From: Paramecium pentaurelia
Taxonomy: Eukaryota > Ciliophora > Oligohymenophorea > Peniculida > Parameciidae
Reading direction: 5' to 3'
Length of the DNA: 64,000 nt
NCBI GenBank assembly: GCA_905183005.1
Contig: CAJJDO010000015.1
Location: 508,587 to 572,586 of the forward strand
Position numbers and translations under genes: made by a program. A model generated the notes under the pieces. It did not search any database and had not been told where the DNA came from. It saw only the letters and a program-made list of their open reading frames with translations. Shown here one piece after another: positions 1 to 12,774 of the stretch; position 1 is the stretch's first letter, and the number at the start of each line of letters is the position of its first letter.

Positions 1-1428
1 TTGATATAGAAGTAATTATCTTTAGAAAAGCCATAACTGCCATATCTCCTTTTTGTTTTATATGATGATCAGTTTTCACAATTAATTTAGATGGATTTTG
101 TGGATTTGGATGATATTCCATAGGTAAATATTTCCAAACTAATAGGAAAGCATCTCCAATATTTTTATTTGCTGATCCTCCATATTAATTAACTGTTGAA
201 TGTACAATCTCAGCAATTTCATTTACAAATACCATTACTTCTTCTTATAAAACTTCTGTTGCATCAGTAAAATTTCTAATATCACAAAAACCAAATATAG
301 CCATTATTTTCTTACCTGGAAGCATTGGATCTACACTCCCTCCTTTCTTAATATTCTCAGCTATAATTTCTGAACCTGCTTCTCCAAATCCTACTGCCAA
401 TAAAGCTCCAACTTTCATAATTAACCTTTAAAGAATATATGTTTCCATCTATTTCTCAATGTACTTTTCCTTTATCTTCTCATGATCTTCATTTTATTCC
501 AACTCTTCCATTATCAAATCTTCTTACTCTTCTATATTTACTGCCTCTAATGGATTTTGAGCAATTAATTCTATCTTTCCCATCATTTTCTCTATTGGTT
601 CAATAACCAATTCATTTACATTTTTATTAAATAAAATAGCACTCGAAGCCAATACAATACATACAAATAAGGTCTAAAATATTGAAAGAATAGCATTAGT
701 TTGATTATAGTCAATCAAATCACCTACTGAACATGTAATTAATTTATTATTTGTATCTACTGCAGCATAATATTATTTATCAGAGAACCGGTGTTAATCA
801 ATATTTAAATGTGTTGATTAAAACCATTCAGAGTTTCGAGAATAATTGAAGATTTAAAAATTTGTTTCATTTAATTTTGGAAAATTATTAGTTACATTAT
901 TTCTAATAACATATACAGCCAAGATTGGAAAAAGTTCATCTTGATGAAATTTTACATATTACATAGTTAAGATTTCAAGAAGTTTTTGATCATTTCTAAA
1001 TTAACCTATTCTAAATATACCAGAATCATAAGAATTTATTGTTTCTTAATATGTATCTAAAGTTAATACTGGTATACTTATTAATATTGCCAAGATTATA
1101 GTTATAACTCTTCTCATTACTAAGTCAGACAATCTAGAACCAACATTGCTTTCTTGAAAATTTTGATTCATCTATTAAGATTATTAGCTTTATCTAAACT
1201 ACTCATTACTCATTCCTTAAGCATTTTGATCATACGATAATCCTTATTAAACTGACAAAGCAGACATTTCATGATTTTATTATTATTAATTTTATCCTAG
1301 AAACGGTTTGCTTGTATCTTTAACTAAGTTTTAGAATTCACTCAACTCTTATTTATCATCATTATTTTTTAATTATTGTCCACCAGACGGAGGAGGTGAT
1401 GGAAATGAGGAATTTCTGATAATATAAT

Positions 1429-1508
<80 letters not shown>

Positions 1509-2569
1509 TTTTAATTCTCATCGCTCAATATTCTATTTTATTTTAATATATCCTAAAGGATTTTTCGTTATTGATCCTTTTCATATTATTGTCTGGCATT
1601 TTTATATAATTTTACCAGTCTTACTAATCGGATTATCCTAATGACTCTTGCTGCTTTTCTTGCAACCCTAGATGCTCTACCCAAGGCTTTAATTGTTGCA
1701 GCATTTCCAATATCTCCTTCATCTCCATACCATAAATCCGTTACCCATCCTATGTCTAAAATCATCGTTGCAGTCGAAATTACATCAAGACAAAAATAAA
1801 ACTAATCTTAGAACTTAATTATTTACATTTAGGATATAATTTGGATTTGCTATTGAGGTTAAGATTATTTCTATTGTAAAAAAAGACATGCTTATTATTG
1901 TGAGAATAAAAAAGATATCATCTTGATCTTTATTGACTGTTAAAATTCTTATATCATCTCCAAAAAGTGCATAAAGTGTAACAATAGCCATTAAAATTGA
2001 GAATGCCCATCCTTCAATAAATTAAGAAACTAATTTCTAAAATGCCGATGTTTATTTGATGTTTTACATTTTCTACAATCTTGCCTTTATTTTGCTATTC
2101 ATTCTTCTTATTTATTTCTTCTTTGGTTCTCCATTCAATATTTGATTACTCAAATGTTTTGCACTCTTGGCACTCTTTGCACTCGATTAGCTTCTATTTG
2201 ACTTTTATTCATTAATTTCTGCTATGCTTGAACCACTATTTATTTTTCTAACCTTTCCTTCCTAATCATCAAGTTCTTCTTGACTCAATTCTTTTTTTAT
2301 TATTGGTAAACATTTGGGTTTATCAATTAACTTATTATAATTATTTTACTTATATACCAAGGGACCATGTTTATATTCATTTTCAATTGATTTTCGTTGG
2401 CTAACTCCATTGAAATCTATGTTTTTTGCATAAAAAATAGCTTTGTAATACATACTGGATGCGGTTAATTATTAATAATGCTCATCATTGCATAACTAGG
2501 CTTTTTTTATTCATCATTTTCAGATTCTCTTGAATGATAGTATTTCATAGATTCCTCTCTTTCTGCCAT
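1..2569 (-). CDS. Nucleotide cyclase with voltage-sensor-like domain (C-terminus cut off by window edge)
   Basis: The class III cyclase domain lies at about positions 20-400, read right to left. It has FGFCDIRNFTDATE and GSANKNIGDAFLLVWK, so both metal-binding aspartates (CDIRNFT and NIGDAF) are present. Upstream in the protein is a membrane segment VITIILAILISIPVLTL, a stretch of roughly 150 residues likely to be external, and a second segment around LSIFQTLFVCIVLASSAI. Further N-terminal are S2- and S3-like helices and an S4-like helix with regularly spaced arginines (RASRVARKAARVIRIIRLVR, about 1590-1680). A run of 25 glutamines lies between S4 and the receptor-like part. A 25-nt intron is clear at 1802-1826. 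The start at 2569 (MAEREESMKYY) needs a frame change near 2450-2500 that I could not assign to an intron; M at about 2452 is the alternative. It presumably makes cAMP or cGMP; substrate choice cannot be read. Confidence 0.8.
1433..1507. repeat. (TTA)25 microsatellite encoding polyglutamine
   Basis: Twenty-five perfect TTA triplets. On the minus strand this is 25 consecutive TAA codons, read as glutamine in the cyclase gene, and the frame stays open on both sides. The run would be untranslatable under the standard code. Confidence 0.93.
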
Positions 2570-3825
2570 ATGATTAAATTAAATATATTATATGAATTTA
2601 ATATAAACAAACTTGAATTTTTCAAGTTATTCTAAGTGAATCAAAAATTTTAATATATAATAATAAACTACACAATAAAACACTGATTAGATAATCCAAG
2701 TATTCTATTGATTAAATAACAACTCTAATTCTTAAAGACTTTAACCAATTGTCTAAACTTATATTTTGCATTAAGATAAAACGAATATATATGTCCCATG
2801 AGTTGATTTCAAAATATATAAAAATTCATAATAGCCAATGAGAGAGATATTAAAATAATTATAACAAATATGCAACTATTTTATTTCCTTTACTACCTTT
2901 ATATAACAAAGTGTAAATCAATTTGTCATAAATAAAAAATTCTATTATTTGTAGAAATGATTGTAAAATAAAATTTATTACTTTTTGATTATAAAAAATT
3001 AAATAATAATAGATGTGAAAACATTCTAAAATTAAAAAGGCAAATCTAAAACATCTAAAATATTATTTGTAAAGAGTTTGAAGGAAAAGTAAAGTAAATT
3101 GTTTGAGTTCAATAATCTGAATTTTTCGAATTTTAAATTAAATTATAAAAAATAATGAATAAAGTGTCAAATAACTCTAATCATTATGATTTAAATTATA
3201 CTCACTAATTATTAAACAAAAAGCTAAAAATAGATGAATGACTTTTATGAGAAAGTATCAAATCATTAAGTTTAACTTAAGATCTAGGTCCTTTTTATTA
3301 TTAATAGATAATATCTCTATTTATACAAAGAGATTACATAGAAACTAATAAATGTTGAGAAATTCAATAATACTATATTTGCTAACATAATTAAATTATT
3401 TTTATTTACTTATATACTTGAAATAATTAATAATCAAAAATCTATTAATAAAATGATGAATAATTATAAACACCATTCATATCTAAAATATGATATAACT
3501 AAGCAAAATGAGATAAAAAAAAGATTATAAAATAATATTTATAGCTTACAAGATTAGATAATTAATTAAAATATTTATATTCTTTAAATTTTGATATTAA
3601 AGTATGTTTATTTCATTTGGAAAAAAGTGACTAATAGTGATGACTAAGATTTAAATGAAGCTGGTTATCAATAATTTATGGATATAATAATTTTAATATT
3701 TATTAGAGGTTTTAGGTAAGAAGAAAAGATGTTCCTTATATTTGTAATCAATTTGAATTTAAATATTTCATTTTAAAGTTATTAATGTGTAGTAGTTGTA
3801 TCCATAAATAAATAAATTAATTTGT
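2570..3825. other. Intergenic region, no gene seen
   Basis: About 1.26 kb of very AT-rich sequence between the starts and ends of two minus-strand genes. Frames are broken frequently by TGA and I saw no conserved protein motif, RNA gene or repeat. It must contain the upstream region of the cyclase gene, but no promoter element is recognisable. Confidence 0.5.
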
Positions 3826-4599
3826 TCATCTTCTAACTCCAATGTTATTGTTTCTCATTAGAAAGAGTAATTCCTCTTTTTCTTATTTTAATCTTGCATT
3901 TTCTTTTTACATCATCATGATTTTTTCTTCATTCTCATTTAATGCTTCTAATTTTTATGCGTAAGTTTTCAATTTCTCAACTAAATTCTCTTTAAATAAA
4001 TCAGTTTATTTTTAAAATTTTATAAAATTTTTTTCACTTATTTCTAATTATCTTATCAATGATTAATTTTTTTCTTTTAGTATCTGAATCTCTTAATTTT
4101 GAATGAGAGACTTTTCTTATTGTTCTGCAACTATAGATTGGAGTTGTTTAATAGTTTAATCTTGATCTTGTATTCGACTTGTATTAGTATCAATTTTGAA
4201 TTTTGATAATCTTTAAGGAGATTATGTATTAAAATATGATAAATTGGTTGATGCTGATCTATTAGTTTTATTTGATTTGTGAAATACTGCTGATTATTCT
4301 TAAAATGATATAGCAGATTACTCTAAAGTAGGCATTCTTCTAGAAGAATATCTTCTTGAATTTTGATTGATCAATTCTTAATCAAAAATATCAATTAATT
4401 CTATTTTTTCATTTTCTAAAAGAGTTTCAACTGTCTGTTAATTTTGATTTTGTAATTTGGATAAAGATTTCTTATGAGCAAATAGTAAGTTCTTTTATTT
4501 CAATTGATTCTCTTATAATTAAAGATTTTAACGTTATTCTAATAAAAGACTCAATTTTTTTTGCATTGTATGAGGTAATTCAGAATCCCAAGTTTACAT
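3826..4599 (-). CDS. Coiled-coil protein, unknown function (257 aa)
   Basis: A single uninterrupted exon from ATG at 4599 (MQTWDSELPHTM) to TGA at 3826. The N-terminal 60 residues and the C-terminal 110 are charged and rich in Leu, Lys, Glu and Gln with heptad-like spacing (for example LQSIVAEQQEKSLIQNQEI), so an extended alpha-helical coiled coil is likely. The middle, roughly residues 80-140, is Ser/Asn-rich and probably flexible. There is no signal peptide, membrane helix or recognised domain. The gene starts only 15 bp from the oppositely oriented channel gene at 4615, so the two may share regulatory sequence. Family and function are unknown. Confidence 0.75.
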
Positions 4600-4614
4600 T
4601 TTATAATTAAAATA

Positions 4615-7428
4615 ATGAATTTACAACCAAGTTCTGGTTCAATCAATATGTCAGGAGATAGTCATTAGAATGGTCTTGATCATTATTTAAATGAACTCAA
4701 TAATTAGAATTTAATGTAAGTAAGGAGACCAAATGAAGAGTAGATATTGGCATTTATTGATTTTGAAGGTATTAAACCAGATTAAGTAATCTAACATAAA
4801 ACATTTCCTGAAAATCAAAAGGAAAATAAAAGGAAAGTAAGTAAATCATCTTAATAAATTCGTCGGAATAGTTTGGATTTATCTGAAGTATCACCTTTGA
4901 AACAATCTCTTAGGGATGATTTAATTCTATGTGATAGTCCAAATATAGAATTAAAGAAATTAGGAGAATTAGATGATCATAGAAAAAGTAAATCTATGAT
5001 TAGTCCTGCTATTTAATCATCTAAATCTCCAAAAAGAAAAAGTAAACATTTTTCTAAGATTTTTTCAAAATTAACTAATCGAATGAATTTGGCTAAGAAA
5101 TTCATATAAAATATTAAATAGTTATCTCCATTTGCTAAGAAAATTTCAAAGTCATAATTGTAATTAATATAAGATTTAAGTTCTGATATTAGCAATTCTA
5201 ATGAGAAATACAACAACAATAGTTTTATTAAGATTCATGATAAATCAAAATAAAAGAAAGTATTAAAAAGAATGGAGAGTTTGAAAGCATTTATTGTACT
5301 TAGAACTTATTTTAGTGTTTGTAAAATTTAGATGATTTTTAATAAATTAAGAAAAGAAACAATAGATCCTTAAGGAAATTTTTTATTTTTTTGGGAATTA
5401 TTAAAATTCTTTGTTACATTAGCATCTTTATTTCAATTATCAATTCAAATATGTTTTAATTTGAATGTTTTGAATTGGTTTTTTATTTCTGAGAAAGAGA
5501 ATTCTTAAAATATTCTAATTTTAATGTTTATTTATTATTCATTTGATATAGTTTTAGGATTTAGAACAGGATATTATGAAAATGGAGAAGTTGTAATAAA
5601 TTAAAAGAGAGTTGCTAGAAGATATATAAGAAAATATTTTTTTGTTGATTTGATATCAATAATACCAATATTCATTAACATAATTTTAATATAATCATTT
5701 GAAACAGATAATACAATAATTAGAATTGTGAATTGTTTATCATTTCTAAGATCTAATGCATTAAATAGAGTATATCATTCTTTAGAAGGAAGATTATTAA
5801 GTAATCCAAGATTTGTTATTGGATATCGATTTTTGAGTGTTATAGGAACTGTATTTTTATATGCTCATGTATTTGGATGTCTATGGTATGTAGTAGCATA
5901 AAATAATTAAAATAATTGGATAAATAAAGCAGGAATAGTTGAAGATTCTTGGTTTGCACTTTATAGTTATTCAATTTATTGGTCTGTTATGACTATGACT
6001 ACTGTAGGATATGGTGATTTAACACCAGCAAATCATGAAGAAGCCTTATTTTGTGTTTGTACTATGTTTATTGCAAGTGTTGTATTTGCATATTCAATCA
6101 ATACAATAGGTATGATTATTACTGAAATGAATAAATTTGATGTGAAAATCAATGAAAATATGGCAATTATAAATAGATATATGTAAAGAAAGAATTTTGA
6201 GTAGTCATTATAATTTAGAGTAAGATAATATTTATAGAATCTATGGACTTAAGAAGAGAAGTTTAGGATTGTTGATGAAAATAAGATTATAAATTGTTTA
6301 AATCCAACATTAAAAGAAGAAATTTAGATTTGTTTATATGGTTAATTTATTACAAGCATTCATATATTTTATAGATATTTTAGTTAAGAATGTTTATTAG
6401 ATTTGACTAAGAATGTTTAAGAATACAGAGTTGCTCCAAATTCATATGTAATTGAAAATGGAACTCATGATGGAATTGCATTATATTAATTAGTTAGTGG
6501 AGAAGCTGAAATTTTAGTTGATCTTTAAGACAGAAAATTCTATATTGGAAAATTGAAATAGGGAGACATATTTGGCCATGGTCCATTCTTTATGAACAAT
6601 GTTCATCCTTATAGTATTAAAACTGATACAGCTTGCTCATTTGCTTATTTATCTAAATAGATGTTTTTAGATATACTTCAATCTCATCCTAGAGATTATG
6701 TAATAATTTAAATAATATAGTAAACCTATAGAATGATTATTGATTAATGGACATTTCAAAATTAGAAATTAGATTTAGGTGTTAAATGTTTGGGATGTGG
6801 AGATACTTATCATGATATAGATTAATGTCATAGATTACATTTAATAATAAATAAATAGATTTTATTAGCAAAACATTTGTTTTCAGTTCCTAACAAAAGA
6901 ACCTCATTTAAAAGAAATTGTAGAAGAACTACAAATGCTAAATTTGGATAGAGATTATTTGAAGATGCAGTTTCATTATTTTAAGAAAATAATTTTTCTT
7001 TTTCTTCTGAAGAAGAAGAACCTAATCCTAGTTAAATAGAAAGAACTCACTAAACTAAATTGACTTAAGAAATTAGATATTAAGAACCTACTCATAATAC
7101 TCATAGATCATAATAACAATAACATTAGCAATCTAAAAATGTGAGATTTAGAAAAAGATCAAGATCTTTAAATTCTATAAGTGTTCATTCAGATGAAGAA
7201 TCAAAATTTCAAAAATCCATGTCTGGCATTAAATCGAATGATTCTTAAGTAGATAAAATTAGTGCTATTCCTGTTAAAGTATAATAACTACCAAGTTCTT
7301 AATTATCATAAAGTTCTTTTAATGTATTTTTGAAAGAGTACCCAAAAAGAAAGATATCAAAATAGTAAGATTCTGATAAATATTCTAATCATTCTATTGG
7401 ATAAAGATAATAGTAATAATAGTAACAT

Positions 7429-7475
<47 letters not shown>

Positions 7476-8082
7476 TTAACATAAATTAAGCAGTTAATCT
7501 AGTAGTGGTAATATTCCCTAGAGTAGTATTGGAATTCCTCCTGTACCAACTGGATCTCCACCTATGCTTTATTAAGATGAGAAATAACCTTTTTAAAAAG
7601 GAGTTGTTGAAGATAGTTTATTTGTTGCATAGGAGAGGAAAAAGAAATCTTAAATTGGTACAAGTTACTCTAATACTAAATCTATAAAAAATCCACTTTA
7701 GGCTATACCATCAGTTAGTGAAATGAATGAAACTGAAAAAATTAATAATTTAAAGGAAGCTTCATACACTTCTAAATAATTATCAATGTAGAGTAGATCT
7801 AGAAGTTAAAGATACACAATATCAATACGTACAGAAAGTTAGAAAATTCGAGAAGACACTAAACATGATACAACATAGAAACATGATTTCAAGATTAAAA
7901 CTGATACATATAAATAATATCATGAGAATAGTCCCTTAAATGAAGAATAATTCCACAATACATTTGAATAAGCATGTAATTTAAACTCATACTACCCTCA
8001 ATATAATAGGGATAGGATCATAGAAAAATATAAAAGATAATAATATAAAAAAAGTGCAAATTTATATTAATTTAAATTTTGA
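4615..8082 (+). CDS. EAG/CNG-type potassium channel with cyclic-nucleotide-binding domain (1155 aa)
   Basis: One open frame of 1,155 codons with no introns. The N-terminal 230 residues are Ser/Lys-rich and cytoplasmic. S1-S3 follow; FDIVLGFRTGYYENG and YFFVDLISIIPIF are hallmark S2/S3 sequences of the EAG/cyclic-nucleotide-gated superfamily. S4 is weakly charged. The pore has TMTTVGYGDLTP at about residues 460-471, the K+-selective GYGD filter. After S6 comes a C-linker and a cNMP-binding fold with GDIFGHGPFF at about residues 640-650. The last 450 residues are low complexity and include polyglutamine. The expected role is a K+ conductance in the plasma or ciliary membrane, possibly modulated by cyclic nucleotides. 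It lies next to a nucleotide cyclase gene, which may be chance. Confidence 0.93.
7432..7473. repeat. (TAA)14 microsatellite encoding polyglutamine
   Basis: Fourteen perfect TAA triplets in frame within the C-terminal tail of the potassium channel gene. They are flanked by a looser run of TAA and TAG codons from about 7409. They are read as glutamine. Confidence 0.9.
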
Positions 8083-8773
8083 TATATTTATATATACTAA
8101 TAATTAATATCAAAGAATTATATACTATATAATAATACAAAAGGAAAGAGAATAAATTAATAAATATAAATATGAATAAGGATTCTTTTGCTTAAACATA
8201 TAAATTCTGTAAAATTAAATAATTTAGAGTCTTAAAAAGGGTCTGATTAGAAATTCATGGATTGGTTGCGGTTAATTAAAATTACAAATTGACTTGCTGA
8301 GAATGTTGTGTGATATTAAATGAACTATTACTTAAAATAATTTTTTTGGATATCTATGTTGAAGAAATATTGATAATATTTTAAAACATAGTAGATCATT
8401 TAATAATTTTAATTTAAATCCTTTTGAAAATTTACTGATAAAAGTATGTACAATTTACAATATAAAATAGTAATTGATTTATCTAAGTATGAATAGAGAG
8501 AGTTTATTAATAATAAATTAGAAATTAATAATAAAAAGTTGAATTCAAAAAAATAAAATGATATAAAATTAATTTTTAAGTGAGATGATTCTAATATTTA
8601 ATCTTTTAATCATGTTGATTAATATTTTCTTGATATGTATATGATTCTAATATATTATATAATAATCTATTTAGTGTAAAAATATTATTTATATATTTAA
8701 AAAATTTAAATTATTCAATTATAAGAATGAATATATTAGTATTAGTTCATTCTTTCTTAATATTAATTTGTTA
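8083..8773. other. Intergenic region, no gene seen
   Basis: About 690 bp between the channel stop and the RRM gene start. Around 8200-8330 there is a slightly less AT-rich stretch with short frames (for example a 24-codon frame from ATG at 8172), but none resembles a known protein and no tRNA-like fold is apparent. Confidence 0.5.
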
Positions 8774-10004
8774 ATGAATTCTCGAGATCCTCCTAGTAAG
8801 ATATTATTGCTAATCATTTCTTGCTTGCCTCATTCATTTCCTCTTACTAATGATTATCTCTTCGATATGTTCAAATCATATGGAGACATCAATAAAATAC
8901 TCATTTTTGAAAGAGGGAAAACAAATAAAGCCTTCATAGAATACTCAAACATCAAGCATGCTATCCTTGCTAGAAGAAATATGATGGGGAAATAGATAAC
9001 TCCATAAGGAGGAAAGTAAATATTTAGTTTTGAATATATAGACTACTTATTCATTTTTCTCATCTTAAGTAACTCAATCTTGAAGTTGTTGATTAAACTC
9101 GTGGAACTTCATACTAATAAAGTGAAGTTGAGACTCAACTGTTATTAAATTCTGTATCGAAAATAAAGATAAAAAACAATAAAGAAAATATTCAGTGTTA
9201 ATAAGTTCAATCATCTTAAGTTGATTTTACAAATTAAAACTAAATAAGAGTCGCTTAAGATATAGGAGAGTCTCCTAATAAAACAATGTTTAATTTTTTA
9301 ATTTATTTTAAGAATGGAATCATAATTAAAATAATTAATATAAATTTTGGATGATGATTACAATAATGAAATTGAAAAGTCTCAATAAATCTAATTTGAT
9401 CAACAATAATAAATAATTCATTAATTATTATATTAGAAGCCATCTAAATACTTGATAGTTTCCAATATAGATATTAAAGTTACATCTAAAATGCTATATA
9501 ATCTTTTTAATAGATTTGGTCATCTTGAGAATTTGATTTTAAACAAAAAATAATAAACAGCAATCCTAAAATTTCTGAACTCTGATTAAGCTACTATAGC
9601 CAAAGAATTATTAAACAATGTCTTATTTTTCAATAAAGAAGTTAGTAAAATTAAATGATATCTTTAGTTAAGAATACTATTCCATCAGCAACAAGATGAT
9701 TTAAGAACCCTAAATATAGATGAAGAATTATATATAGGTTCAAAAACTAAATTTAAAATTGTTCCTATAAGCAAAGTGTTATTCTTGTAAGGAATCAAAG
9801 ATATAATAGAAATTTAAAATATGGTGAAATTAGTTGGAATGATATAGGGTATTTAATTAAATAAATAAATATAATTTAGATATTAGATTAGAATACAATT
9901 AAATTAAGATTACTATGGTGGATATTTATGAAGCTTTAAAGGTTATTTCAGTTTTCTCTGAATATGAATATAAGGGTAATAAAATAAATATATTCTTTAA
10001 ATGA
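8774..10004 (+). CDS. Three-RRM RNA-binding protein, PTB/hnRNP-L-like (373 aa)
   Basis: Introns at 9016-9041 (26 nt), 9288-9312 (25), 9641-9667 (27) and 9849-9879 (31) give exons summing to exactly 374 codons ending in TGA. RRM1 is residues 10-90, with LFDMFKSYGDINKILIFERG and KAFIEYSNIKHAILARRNM. RRM2 starts with YLIVSNIDIKVTSKMLYNLF at about residue 190. A degenerate third RRM follows (VPISKVLFLQGIKD). The spacing and the atypical RNP motifs, with few aromatic residues, fit the polypyrimidine-tract-binding/hnRNP-L group, whose members regulate splicing and mRNA stability in the nucleus. The assignment within the RRM superfamily is inferred. The COMM-domain gene on the other strand ends 54 bp downstream. 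Confidence 0.85.
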
Positions 10005-10058
10005 TCTAGTTGAATATATGTTATTACTTATTAATTAAATATAATGATAATAATATTA

Positions 10059-10770
10059 TCAAATTAATTTATCCAAACTTTCTTAAATACTTTCCAATTA
10101 TTCAAATAAATCTTAAACCTAAGCCTTTTAAAATTTAATGCTAAATTTATCAACTTTATTATTCTCTCCTGAAGGTTTAGTTTCAAATACAAAGGTTGTA
10201 GCTGGATTTCTTGCATCATGTGAATATAAATCATTAGCATCTTCAATTTTTCCATCAACATTCATAAAATTTGCGACATCTGTATTTCATACTTTATTAT
10301 AGATACTCTTTTATGGTAATCTTGATTCATCAACTTATAAACTGATTTTCCAATTAAAAGAATGTAATACATCTTATACAGCTATTGGTTTTTCTCTTAT
10401 TCTAATAGAATATTCATTCCCATATTATATCCATTATTACCTAAAAACTTCAATATGATCTTAAGACTATTAAAAATATAGAATAATTTATTACCATTCC
10501 ATTTTATGCTAATACTTCTTCAACTTAACTTAAATTTCTTTCTGCAACAACATGCATTAATACAAATGTGAATGCATTTACAATGTTTGCTAATTACTAT
10601 TCAGAAATATTCAGATTATTTTGAAATTTCTTAATTTCATCCTCTGTAAATAAATCTTTATATAATTATCCTGGTTTGCTAAATATTCTTCCAATAACTA
10701 TTTCAGTCCTTGGAATACTTAAAGAATTTAGATTAATAATTGCATCTTATAAATTTTTATTCACCTTCAT
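10059..10770 (-). CDS. COMM-domain-containing protein (218 aa)
   Basis: Introns at 10467-10494 (28 nt) and 10280-10306 (27 nt) leave 219 codons. The N-terminal half is helical. The C-terminal 75 residues match the COMM domain: LHSFNWKISLQV, then TTFVFETK, and the closing helix DLFEQLESIQESLDKL. About 200 residues is normal for COMMD proteins. These form a heteromeric ring that, as part of the Commander complex, directs endosomal recycling of membrane proteins. The last helix resembles COMMD10, but I would not fix the paralogue by eye. It is convergent with the upstream RRM gene and divergent from the proteasome gene (87 bp between start codons). Confidence 0.85.
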
Positions 10771-10857
10771 TTTATTAATATATTTAATTATATATAATAG
10801 TAATTTTATAATTAGAATTGACTAGATTAGTATACTTCAAATTCATTATTTTTTAAA

Positions 10858-11629
10858 ATGTATATCCCAGTAAATGAAATACATAAACATTTCAAAGCAG
10901 AAACACCTAACATGTCAAATATCACTCACAAATAAGATTAATGGAGTCCATATCATGATAATTCAGGAACTGTATTAGGTAATTAATCAAATTAATATAA
11001 AATAGCTATTGGAATTCCAGGAGCTGTTATTGTAGCTGGAGATACTAGATTGAGTAATGGGTATAATATTTTAACTCGAGATGCAACTAAATTATCTTAA
11101 TTGACTGATAAATGTATTTTAGCTACTGCAGGTCAATATGCAGATTTTATAGCATTAAGGAAATTTTTGTAATAAAGATTATAATTATATGAATTCTAAA
11201 ATGAAGTCTAAGTAATCTGATTATTTTATAAACAAGGCTTCCACATAGACTGTAGCTCATTTATTATCTAGAGAACTCTATTCTAGAAGGTTTTTCCCAT
11301 ATTACACTTTTAATCTATTGGCTGGCCTTGATGAAAATAATCATGGAGTTGTATATGGATATGATGCCATTGGTAGTTATGATTAAATGACTTATGGTGT
11401 TTAAGGAAGTGGACAAGAATTAGTAGTTGCTGTTTTAGATAATTAACTAAAAGGTTACAACAAAATCAACAAAACAATTCCTTAAACTCAACAAGAAATT
11501 CTAGATATAATATTAGATTGTTTCAGTTGCGCTGCTGAAAGAGACATCCATACTGGAGACAATGTAGAAATCCTTATAATTACTCCAACAGGAACATAGA
11601 GAATTATTAAACCTCTAAGAAAAGATTGA
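10858..11629 (+). CDS. PSMB1: 20S proteasome subunit beta-6 (PSMB1 type, 239 aa)
   Basis: Introns at 10979-11005 (27 nt) and 11212-11236 (25 nt) leave 240 codons; human beta-6 is 241 aa. Diagnostic stretches are GAVIVAGDTRLSNGYNILTR, ELYSRRFFPYY, LAGLDENNHGVVYGYDAIGS and CAAERDIHTGDNVEILIITP, all closest to beta-6. This beta subunit has no active-site threonine in other eukaryotes and is structural in the core ring. Here too no Thr follows a Gly cleavage site. It is expected to be essential and constitutive. Confidence 0.95.
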
Positions 11630-12774
11630 TTATTAATCAATTTAATATAATCATATTTTTCATTTATTAAATATTTCATTTTTAAGTATTTATAATTTTT
11701 GAAGTCTACAAAAACTTAGTATTATAATTAAATATACCTTACTTAATTTATATATTATTTTTGTATTTTAATTCTAATTAATCATAATAGATGACTTAAT
11801 CTAAATGATTTTTTAATGATGATTAAGGCATTTCACACTAAAAAGTATTTAGTTTATATATTTATATTTTAATTTATTTAGTAGTTATTTACAAGATGAA
11901 ATAGAAGAGTATCAAGTTAAATCAAAGAAATTAATTTAGATATAAATTATAATTTAGAATTAGCAAATTTCAATTTAAATAATTTGTTATATCCTCAAAA
12001 ATTTAGTATTTTTAACGATAGAAATAATAATTTTTTATTTATTTACAGCTTGCTTTAATTAAGTTTCCAAAAAAATAAGAATTAAACCTATGTCTAGAAA
12101 TTTCAATTTGATGTTTTCTTATAAATTAATTTGAATTATAGAATATCCTATACAAGTAAAATCCTTAATCAATATTTCTCTTAATCTTTGTAAAAGTAGA
12201 CATCATTATAATAAACTATGATAATATCTTATTCATTTTCTCATTTTTCAATATTTTTTTGTTTTCCTTTATTTTTAAGTATCATTGAATTAATTCTCTA
12301 TTATCATATTTCCACTTCTATATAAATGATAAATAAATAATTATTACTCAATAATTAGAATTTAAGAAGATTTTTAATACTTAATATCTTACTCTTATCT
12401 AAGTGATTTTATTGTTTAACTAATATATTTTACTTCTATTATATATGCTGTAATTTTAAACCATATTTTTTCTACTATCATAATTTATCTTCTCATTTAA
12501 AAAACACATTCATATATAGTTTTATAAAAATTTTTCATTACTTCATTTAATTATTAAAATGTTGAGAAATCAAATATCTAATTGAATAAAGCCTTATGAA
12601 CTTAAAGGACTTATTTAAAAGAGAAGAGATAAAAAGTTCTATCATAAGAAATGACTAGATATTAGAATAGAGTATACTTATCTTTGATTTAATTTTTATC
12701 TCTGATATAGATTTATATAGTATATTCATAAAATAAAATTTATATTACTAAAATATTACACAAAGTAATAGAAC
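11630..12774. other. Non-coding stretch, right half duplicated
   Basis: About 1.1 kb without a supportable gene. Part of it, from 12119 on, belongs to the duplicated block. A minus-strand frame of some 88 codons crosses 12119, but at this base composition such lengths arise by chance when only TGA stops translation. Confidence 0.5.

Noticed and set aside
11975..12240. Minus-strand frame of about 88 codons
   Set aside because: Crosses the duplication boundary, has no motif, and is of chance length.
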